This document shows positions 55,942-64,000 of a stretch of DNA of 64,000 nucleotides, one piece after another. The notes beneath the pieces are model-generated. The model was not told the origin of the DNA. It saw only the letters and a list, made by a program, of their open reading frames with translations, and did no database searches. Origin of the DNA: Lota lota (lineage: Eukaryota > Chordata > Actinopteri > Gadiformes > Lotidae); NCBI GenBank assembly GCA_026745465.1, contig JACYXH010000263.1, forward strand, positions 930,001-994,000, in the 5' to 3' direction. The position numbers and the translations under genes were made by a program. The stretch's first letter is position 1. The number at the start of each line of letters is the position of its first letter.

Positions 55942-56800
55942 TTATCATTATGTCTAAAATCGTATTGATTTATTGTGTAAAAACGGCGGCACGGGGGAGG
56001 GGGGGGGGGGGGGGGGTTGGGGGGGGGGGGGGGGGGGGGGGGGGGTACCATTTGTACCTCAAAAGGCCGAGTGTCCGCTCGACAACAGAAGACGAGCTGC
56101 TGCGCGAGGTGCGAACAGACTGGCGGGATATAAAGCCGGCACCTCGGGGTGGCTGTAGGCCCGGGCGCGAGAGAGCCTGGGAACCGTGCTCTCGTGCGGC
56201 TTCAGGTGTCGCCGGTCACACCTCGCGGATGAAAGACGGCGGGACTTCCAGGTGCATGCGTCTCGCTCACACCTCGACACGCGGTCCTCACGGTGTGCCC
56301 ACCCCTGCTCCTGACTTCCTCATCACACCTCGCTCAGCCACGCGCCGCGTCCTCACCTCAGCAGACGTGCGCCGCCATTTGGGCGCGTGCGGAGAGATGG
56401 TGCGACGTTTTGCTGGATACACGAGCCTCATTAAACCAGTTGTATAAATTATATTCATTTATTTATCATATGCATGTCTCTGATCTGCTCCTCGTCATGT
56501 TATCTCGCTCGTGCAGTCGAGGAGTCCCGGGAAAGAAACCAGGGCGCGTGCAAAATAGGAGCAGCGTCATCAAAGATACACACATGTTCGATAGAGGGCC
56601 ATCTGCTTATCGACCTGTTTGATCTCTCTCCCCCGTCTCAGGCTCCGATCACATCAGCATGACAAGCACGCCACGCGCCCCACCTCACCCCCCGTGGAGG
56701 TTTTGTTGCACGCGCTCAGGTCCCCTCTCTTTGTATCCATCGGCTCGAGCTCTCTTTTAAGAGAGAATATTACTTTCATTCCCAGAAGGTTCCACCGACG
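55735..56800. promoter_or_regulatory. CpG-rich island between timm50 and the Delta gene
   Basis: Much higher CpG than the neighbouring AT-rich DNA, with a TATAAAG at about 56129. No convincing protein is encoded, so it may be a distal regulatory region of the Delta gene or an unannotated promoter. A (GT)n at 55895-55939 and a 53-bp run that is almost pure G (55993-56045) lie inside. Confidence 0.35.
55993..56045. repeat. Long G-rich homopolymer run
   Basis: About 53 bases, all G except a few A and TT interruptions. Strong quadruplex potential and probably inexact length. Confidence 0.88.
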
Positions 56801-57109
56801 TGCAGAGTAAATATGAATACAAAGCTACCAACCTTATGAGGCTGAAAGCCCAGATAATCTGTTAACACCTGTTTTATACCACTCTATGCACTATTATATA
56901 GTATGATTTCTTCATCTTTTCAGTTCAATCAATTAAAATAATTGTCTCTCGGTGCGCATGCTCCGGCCCAACAGAAGCGTGCCTCGTGCCCGAGGTAAAG
57001 ACTGGGCCAGCGGAGGCACGCGCTACCCTCATTAAAATGACAATAGCATACACACGCACAAAGACGTACACACACAGACGCGCACACCAACGCGCACACA
57101 CACACTACA

Positions 57110-57425
57110 TACCTGTCAATTTAAACTCGTAAAGCAAGGCACTAACTCTGCAGGGTTAGGGGTTATATTCCCTGTAGCTCAATAGGTAGAGCAAGGCACT
57201 ACCACTGCAGGGTTAGGGGTTCTACTCCCTGTAGCTCAGTAGGTAGAGCAAGGCACTACCACTGCAGGGTTAGGGGTTCTACTCCCTATAGCTCAGTAGG
57301 TAGAGCAAGGCACTAACACTGCAGGGTTAGGGGTTCTACTCCCTGTAGCTCAGTAGGTAGAGCAAGGCACTAACACTGCAGGGTTAGGGGTTCTACTCCC
57401 TGTAGCTCAGTAGGTAGAGCAAGGC
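57110..57425 (+). repeat. tRNA-like (SINE-head) tandem array, ~58-bp unit, plus strand
   Basis: Five to six copies of the unit TAGCTCAGTAGGTAGAGCAA, GGCACTAACACTGCAGGG, TTAGGGGTTCTACTCCCTG. This is the same monomer as the minus-strand array at 228-1650, 56 kb away. A-box-like and B-box-like motifs are both present in every complete unit. Confidence 0.88.
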
Positions 57426-57695
57426 TGTTGACATTGTAAAGTGTTTATTGGTGCCTTGTATGATTAAAGTACTTTTGACACGGGAGCCTCCGGCTGAACA
57501 CGTGCCGCGGGGTTCGAGATTTATCCGTTTGAAAACGCGCCTCGGGACGCCATGAAGACGTCGCGATGTGGACGGAGTCATTACCATACAGCTGGATCTA
57601 AGCACCCTCACCCCTCTCTCTAGCGCGCTTTCTCCCACACAATAGCTTCTTCAGAACTTCGCCAGTTTAACGACACACACGCGTCTAGACAATTA

Positions 57696-57750
57696 CCCCC
57701 CCCCCCCCCCCCCCCCCCCACTCACACACACACACACACACACACACACA
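57696..57750. repeat. C homopolymer followed by (CA)n
   Basis: 24 C, then a short linker and about 14 CA units. Confidence 0.88.
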
Positions 57751-57939
57751 ATATCGCCTATTGTCGGGAACACAACAAATCTTGGAGGAATAAGAAGTCG
57801 GCACACGACACCCGGAAGCCACAACAGAGGTCGAGGCGGGAATTGAACCCAGTTCTTCTGACAACAGTACAACGTTTACGTTGTAGTTCAACCACACAGG
57901 AAAATAACCACGTTGGCCCCATACAATACCGTCAAATGT

Positions 57940-58020
57940 GTGTGTGTGCGTGCGCGCGTGTGTGTGTGTGCGTGTGTGTGTATGTGTGTGTGTGTGGGGG
58001 GGGGGGGGGGGGGGGGGGGG
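57940..58020. repeat. (GT)n followed by a G run
   Basis: GTGTGTGCGTGCG-type repeat running into about 25 G, some 200 bp upstream of the Delta TATA box. Confidence 0.88.
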
Positions 58021-58224
58021 TAAAGAGTAGGCTGCTATAAGAAGTAAAATATAAAATAGGCCTCCTAATGTAAAATGTATAAAACCCCTTCGCTCTCGTT
58101 AAAACATGAACCTGTAGATTAAATAGGTTCGCTTCTCACGGTTTGAGGCAGTAAACTCCGTTTGGTCTCCGCCGCATTTTGTTCTACTGCTGCTGTCAAT
58201 GCTGCCCCTCCTCCTCCTGGCTCC

Positions 58225-58232
58225 TATATAAG
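58225..58232 (+). promoter_or_regulatory. TATA box of the Delta-type gene
   Basis: TATATAAG in a GC-rich setting, 263 bp upstream of the ATG at 58495. Transcription would start near 58255-58262, giving a 5' UTR of about 235 nt without an intron. A TATA-driven core promoter fits a tightly regulated developmental gene. Confidence 0.7.
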
Positions 58233-58494
58233 CGGCTCCGCCTCCGGGAGGTACGGGACACGGGACAGGGCGCACACAGACCGCGGGACGCACCGGACTC
58301 TACTTTCTACTACCACATCACTCTACTTTCGATCAATAAGAGAAGTGAAACCAGACCAGCTCCTCTCTCTCCCACCTGGTCGTCCTTCTGTATTTTATAG
58401 ACCAACAGAGTTCCATGTTCGATTCCCCGTTCTAAACACCTGGATCTAGTCTCTCTCCCTGAGGATTGTTTTGTTTTCAAGCTGTCACATCAAC

Positions 58495-58658
58495 ATGGCG
58501 CGTCTTTTCCTATCGAGTCTTTTGCTACTGGCGTTTACACTATCGGTGAGTATCAACTATCGATTAGGTGCAACTGAACTAGTAGTTCAGTTGTGATTCT
58601 TAACTTGGGCTAAATTCAGCCAATTCAAGTGCGTTTTAGCATTGTGTTTTATGCAGAA

Positions 58659-58721
<63 letters not shown>

Positions 58722-61700
58722 CTCTTTCTATGAAAAAAAAAGTATTTTTTTGCATGGAAAATAAACATTGTGATTGCCAAAGCAGTTTAAACATTAAAGG
58801 AGGAAGGGTTAGGAATAACAATGTCGAGTTAGACATTTCTTTATATGTGTACAATTCAAAAATACAATAAAATAATAATAATAATGGGAAGAAGTATACT
58901 AAGTATTTGTTTAAATCTATAAAGTCGGCAAATCTAAGTCGCTGTGTCGCCTCGTAGGTCGCGTGCAAAGGATTGTTCGAGTTAAAGATCGACTCGTTCA
59001 CGACCGCCCACAGCGCATGTGCTTCCGGCGCCCAGGACTGCCAGGTGTTCTTCCGCGCGTGTCTCAAACACGCGCTGAAAGTGATCGGTCCCGAGCCCCC
59101 GTGCACGTACGGCGTGGGAACCACGGAGGTCTTCCGCGCGGACCCCAGCTCCGTGTCCGCGAGCGCACCCATCAGGGTCCCGTTCCACTTCAAGTGGCCG
59201 GTAGGAGCACGAGCAGGCACATTCCCTGTCCCTTTGTGATATAATGCAGCCCTATTGATGTATTGATTGATGTATTGATTGATTGATGATTGTGTTTGCA
59301 GGGAAGCTTCTCTCTGATCCTGGAAGCGTGGAGTGCAGAGCAGGTGGACAGTCTATCTACAGGTGAGGCTCTCCGCCACTAGGGGGCGACAGCCCCACCC
59401 CCGGGGCTCCTGACGACTAAACACACACAAATGAAACGTCATTACTGGACCCTCAAATCACGTTAAAAAACAACTATTGGAAGCAGACTAGATAGAAAAT
59501 AATAATCTCTAACGCGGTGATCCTTCCATCCTGCAGAGAACCAGAACCACCTGATGAGCCGCCTGGCGGCCAGGAGCTCTCTAGCGGTGGGGGAAGGGTG
59601 GTCTCAGGATTCCCACCTGGACGACCTCAGCTCCGTCCACTTCTCCTACCGCGCGGTGTGCGACCCGTACTACCACGGCCAGGCCTGCGCTAACTACTGC
59701 CGCCCGCGTGACGACAGCTTCGGCCATCACTCGTGCAACGTGACCGGAGACAAGATGTGTCTGGCGGGTTGGGATGGAGAATACTGCGACAAGCGTGAGT
59801 GTTCAGAGGATGCATACTTTATTTAACGAACCATTGGTTATTAATCATATTTATGTTTTTAAATCCACCTTAACAACGCTAAAAGATAGAAGTTCACAAT
59901 TTATCGTTTGTTTTGTTGCAAAATGATACAATAATCCCCATGTCCCTAGCAGTAGTTAGTTATTACCTATCCACAGATATGATGGGTTCTTACATTAGGG
60001 TTAGCTTTGGGGGTACATGGGCCTCTTCCCGCTGTTTTCATCTGCAGTTTGAGGAGGGGGGGGGTGTCAAATTGTGACGTCGTTTCCTTCACCGTCGTCA
60101 CAGAGAACAAAAGGAGCAGAGTGTGGAAGCTTCCACACTCTGCTCCTTTTGTTCCTAGGGGCCGCCTCCTCCCGCTCTACTAGAGACACACGCACACACG
60201 CAGAGACACACACACGCGCAGAGACTCAGACACACGCAGAGACTCAGACACACGCAGAGACACACACACACACGCAGAGAGACACGAGCAGAGACACACG
60301 CACACACGCAGAGAGAGACACACACACGAGCAGAAACGCACATGCACACAGAGACACACACACACACGCAGAGACACACACACACGAGCAGAGACACACG
60401 CACACACACAGAGAGACACGCACACGAGCAGAAACGCACATGCACACAGAGACACACACACACACGCAGAGACACACACACACGCGCAGAGAGACACACA
60501 CACACGCAGAGACACACACACACGAGCAGAGACACACGCACACGCGCAGAGACACACACACACGCAGAGACACACACACACGCGCAGAGAGACACACACA
60601 CACGCAGAGACACACACACACACGCAGAGACACACACACACGAGCAGAGACACACGCACACACGCAGAGACACACACACACGCAGAGACACACGCACACG
60701 CGCAGAGACACACACATGCACACAGAGACACACACACACACGCAGAGACACACACACACACAAGCAGAGACGCACGCATGCACACAGAGACACACACACA
60801 CACACGCAGAGACACACACACACGAGCAGAGACGCACGCATGCACACAGAGACACACACACACGAGCAGAGACGCACGCATGCACACAGAGACACACACA
60901 CACACACACACGCAGAGACACACACACACGCGCAGAGACGCACGCATGCACACAGAGACACACACACACACACACGAGCAGAGACACACACACACGAGCA
61001 GAGGCACATGCACACGCGCAGACACACACACACACGCAGAGACACACGCACACGCGCAGAGACACACACATGCACACAGAGACACACACACACACGCAGA
61101 GACACACACACACACAAGCAGAGACGCACGCATGCACACAGAGACACACACACACACACGCAGAGACACACACACACGAGCAGAGACGCACGCATGCACA
61201 CAGAGACACACACACACGAGCAGAGACGCACGCATGCACACAGAGACACACACACACACACACACACACGCAGAGACACACACACACGCGCAGAGACGCA
61301 CGCATGCACACAGAGACACACACACACACACACACACACACGAGCAGAGATGCTCAAGCTGGACTTTAGCACTAGTCCCACGTTGGGCCCTAACGTCAAG
61401 GTTAGGGTTAGGTTAATTAACCCTAACCCTAACGTCAGGGTTAGGGTTAGGCTTAGGTTAATTAACCCTAACCCTGACGTCAGGGCCCAACGTGTTTCAG
61501 GGGGACGGTTAGGGGCATGGACGCGAGAAGTCGTTGTGTGATACGGACACACACACATATACACACACACATATACACACACACATATACACACACATAT
61601 ACTCACACACATATACTCACACACATATACACACACATATACTCACACACATATACTCACACACATATACACACACACATATACACACACACATATACAC

Positions 61701-64000
61701 ACACACATATACACACACACATATACTCACACACATATACAAACTTGGCACACGTTCTTATGTTCTTCCTTCCTCCCCCTCTCCCTCCAGCCATCTGTGG
61801 CCCCGGCTGCAGTGAGGAGCATGGCGAGTGCAAGGCCCCTGGCCAGTGTGACTGCCGGCAGGGCTGGACCGGGCCCCGCTGCGACCAGTGCAAGCCGTTC
61901 CCTGGCTGCCTACATGGGACCTGCCAGCAGCCCTGGCAGTGCGACTGCAAGGAGGGCTGGGGGGGCCTCTACTGTAACGAAGGTGAGGCTGGCCTCCTTA
62001 ACGAGCTGCTACCTAACGAGCTGCTACCTAACGAGCTGCTACCTAACGAGCTGCTACCTAACGAGCTGCTACCTAACGAGCTGCTACCTAACGGGCTGCT
62101 ACCTAACGAGCTGCTACCTAACGAGCTGCTACCTAACGGGCTGCTGTTAATCCACTTGTCTAGGCTGCCACTAACAATTACTTTTCTGTTGATTCATCCA
62201 TTGATTATTTGATCCATTCATCTAAACAGTAAATCTTCATCCAAAAAACGCAAACAGTTCTTCCAGATGGCTTTGACTGATGAAAGATGAAAAATGTATA
62301 CAAACAATACATCATCATTATTTAACGTGTAATCCCTAATGTCAGATATAGTAATATTCCCTATGTTCCTTTAACTTAAAGCTTCAATTATATTAATCAC
62401 AATTATTAAAATTTAATAAATTACATTCCCTACAAGAAGACTAAACATAAAGTCCCAGATGAGATCTAATCCCCACAAGCCAAACGCTCCTTACTGTTAT
62501 TCAACGTGGAATGAACCCAGATTCTAGCCTAATCATTCAATGACATAAGGTAGCAGGCAAACTTGTGATTAGGACTTGAATAATGAGCATAAAACTGGCC
62601 AAACCTTTCCACCCTCCTCTTTGTTAGCACACGCTACGGCAGTCCAGCAAGCTGCTGTCTAACAAGTTGTTTTGCTCACCGCAAACGAGCTGCTGTTGCG
62701 TAGTGAGTCAATAACGAGCGCTAGCTTGAACTAGCTCTTGTTGTTGGCTCGTTCCTCAGATGAATACACAAACCTAACTACCTTTGGCGCTAGCACACTA
62801 TGCTAGCCAATGCTACACACCTGTCCTGCTGCTGTTGCCCTAGCAACCAGATCTGATCTGAGAGTCCTGACGGGTGATGTTGTTGTGTTGCCAGATCTGA
62901 ACTACTGCACCAACCACAAGCCCTGCAGGAACCAGGCTGCCTGCACCAACACGGGCCAGGGCAGCTACACATGCTCCTGCCGCCCGGGCTACTCAGGGAA
63001 GGACTGCGAGCTGGACATCAACGAGTGTGACAGCTCCCCCTGCAGGAACGGAGGCAGCTGCAGCGTGAGTTCACCACTAGCATAACAACAATTATATATA
63101 GAGGGGAATCAAACGCACCCTCAAACGGGTCCAGGTCTTCATAATACCAGCTGGGACATCCAATATGAAGTCCTCTGATATGTAATGTGTTACTTGTCTC
63201 GTAGGATCTGGAGGGAGGCTTCTCCTGCTCCTGTCTGCAAGGTTTCTACGGCAACACATGTGAGGTCAGCGCCATGACGTGCGGGAACACCCAGTGCTTC
63301 AACGGGGGGACTTGTGACACGCAGCGGGACGGGGGCTACCGCTGCCAATGTCCAGCCGGCTACACGGGCTCCAACTGTGAGAAGAAAGTGGACCGCTGCG
63401 ACAGCTCTCCCTGCTCCAACGGTACGTTAGACCCCAATACTGTGGGTGGTAACCCCAATACTCTGGGTGGTAACCCTAATACTGTGGGTGGTAACCCTAG
63501 TACTCTGGGTGGTAACCCTAATACTCTGGGTGGTAACCCCAATACTCTGGGTGGTAACCCCAATACTCTGGGTGGTAACCCCAATACTCTGGGTGGTAAC
63601 CCTAATACTCTGGGTGGTAACCCTAATACTCTGGGTGGTAACCCCAATACTCTGGGTGGTAACCCCAATACTGTGGGTGGTAACCCTAATACTGTGGGTG
63701 GTAACCCTAGTACTCTGGGTGGTAACCCTAATACTCTGGGTGGTAACCCCAATACTCTGGGTGGTAACCCCAATACTGTGGGTGGTAACACCAATACTCT
63801 GGGTGGTAACCCTAGTACTCTGGGTGGTAACCCTAATACTCTGGGTGGTAACCCCAATACTCTGGGTGGTAACCCCAATACTGTGGGTGGTAACCCCAAT
63901 ACTCTAGGTGGTAACCCTAATACTGTGGGTGGTAACCCTAATACTGTGGGTGGTAACCATAGTACTCTAGGTGGTAACCCTAATACTGTGGGTGGTAACC
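58495..64000 (+). CDS. Delta-type Notch ligand (deltaB/deltaC class), 5' part, 397 complete codons seen
   Basis: Exons: 58495-58545, 58958-59200, 59302-59362, 59537-59794, 61791-61982, 62895-63064, 63205-63421; the gene runs out of the window. Delta ligands are single-pass proteins that activate Notch on neighbouring cells. Seen: hydrophobic signal peptide (1-~19, [18 protein letters not shown]), MNNL domain (~20-110, [37 protein letters not shown]), DSL domain (~158-203, [26 protein letters not shown]), then EGF modules: two atypical (206-237, 238-268), [10 protein letters not shown] (270 on), calcium-binding [20 protein letters not shown], and the start of VDRCDSSPC. The SAMTC and [11 protein letters not shown] features recall zebrafish DeltaC more than DeltaA/D. 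The transmembrane and intracellular parts lie outside. The paralogue remains open (dlb, dlc or dll3-related). Confidence 0.9.
58663..58723. repeat. (CT)n microsatellite in Delta intron 1
   Basis: About 30 CT units, followed by a LINE 3'-end-like segment. Confidence 0.93.
58729..58900 (-). mobile_element. LINE 3'-end-like fragment in Delta intron 1
   Basis: TTTTTTTGCATGGAAAATAA, then ATTGTGATTGCCAAAGCAG, resembles the 3' terminus of the LINE at 25617 and again abuts (CT)n. The match is short, so the family call is tentative. Confidence 0.5.
59795..60180. other. First part of Delta intron 4
   Basis: Mostly unique sequence; the only structure is the palindrome at 60105-60154. Confidence 0.5.
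60105..60154. repeat. Perfect 50-bp palindrome
   Basis: 25-bp arms with no loop, centred at 60129/60130 (…GTGTGGAAGCTTCCACAC…). The outer ends are GAACAAAAGG and its complement CCTTTTGTTC. Confidence 0.95.
60181..61345. repeat. ACACACGCAGAGACACACAC-type repeat in Delta intron 4
   Basis: About 1.2 kb of CA-rich units (18-24 bp) with GAGCAGAGA, GCGCAGAGA and CGCATGCACACAGAGA variants. A ~350-bp higher-order segment seems duplicated (compare 60695-60980 and 61045-61330). Open in many frames, non-coding. Confidence 0.95.
61379..61494. repeat. Inverted repeat with telomere-like arms
   Basis: Outer arms CACGTTGGGCCC and GGGCCCAACGTG enclose nested GACGTCA/TAACGTCA and GGTTAGGGTTAGG versus AACCCTAACCCT sequences with GGTTAATTAACC palindromes. 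The stretch of 116 bp folds on itself almost completely. Confidence 0.88.
61545..61740. repeat. ACACACATATAC repeat before Delta exon 5
   Basis: About 16 copies of a 10-14 bp unit, CACACACATATA with CTCACA variants, ending about 50 bp before the exon at 61791. Confidence 0.93.
61990..62145. repeat. 15-bp minisatellite CTGCTACCTAACGAG
   Basis: Ten copies starting within about 15 bp of the donor at 61983; two copies read CGGG. Confidence 0.93.
62146..62894. other. Unique remainder of Delta intron 5
   Basis: AT-rich sequence without a recognised element. It ends in a weak tract (TGTTGTTGTGTTGCCAG) before exon 6. Confidence 0.45.
63433..64000. repeat. 21-bp minisatellite at the window end
   Basis: About 27 copies of a 21-bp unit (TACTCTGGGTGGTAACCCCA, A) with TACTGTG and CCCTAA/CCCCAA variants. 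It starts a few bases after the donor at 63422 and continues beyond the window. Confidence 0.95.

Noticed and set aside
55866..56447. 193-codon open frame in the CpG-rich island
   Set aside because: It starts in a (GT)n, crosses a poly-G run and shows no domain; openness is due to GC content.
60074..61636. Several 300-490 codon open frames in both strands
   Set aside because: CA/GT-rich repeats in Delta intron 4 give Thr-His and Cys-Val strings without any domain.

Overview
The window is a piece of vertebrate, very probably teleost fish, nuclear genome. Genes are split into short exons with GT-AG introns. The proteins are recognisably vertebrate (Rab1-type GTPase, TIM50, Delta-type Notch ligand). 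Fish-type LINE and SINE remnants are present. Introns and spacers consist largely of tandem repeats: about fifty separate arrays, plus many (GT)n tracts and G or C runs. I cannot name the species.

All supported genes lie on the + strand. (1) 1676-1741 is the terminal exon of a SNAP-23/25-like SNARE gene. (2) 5875-19595 is a six-exon gene (599 aa) for a nuclear Myb/SANT-like DNA-binding protein with an AT-hook-like motif and two coding minisatellites in its last exon. (3) 20785-29253 is a complete six-exon Rab1-type GTPase (213 aa) whose last intron holds a 3.4 kb antisense LINE. (4) 30062-52784 is a complete eleven-exon timm50 gene (380 aa), stretched over 22.7 kb by repeat-filled introns; intron 4 alone is 9.5 kb. 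(5) 58495 to beyond the window end is the 5' part of a Delta-type Notch ligand (seven exons, 397 complete codons: signal peptide, MNNL, DSL and five complete EGF modules), with a TATA box at 58225. From memory, TIMM50 and DLL3 are also neighbours in mammals, so the last two genes may preserve an ancient linkage.

Exon boundaries were placed by eye. Reading phase closes across every junction I report, so the four larger gene models are well supported. The products do not form a pathway: they serve membrane fusion, transcription, ER-Golgi traffic, mitochondrial import and Notch signalling.

I found no clear previously undescribed gene system. The best candidates for a second look concern the repeats. 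These are tandem arrays of a tRNA-like (SINE-head) monomer with A- and B-box motifs on both strands; a 748-bp foldback element with ~275-bp inverted arms; seven copies of a decoy 3' splice site before the last timm50 exon; splice acceptors whose pyrimidine tract is replaced by (GT)n; near-perfect hairpins typical of template switching; and telomere-hexamer motifs recurring in many unrelated minisatellites.
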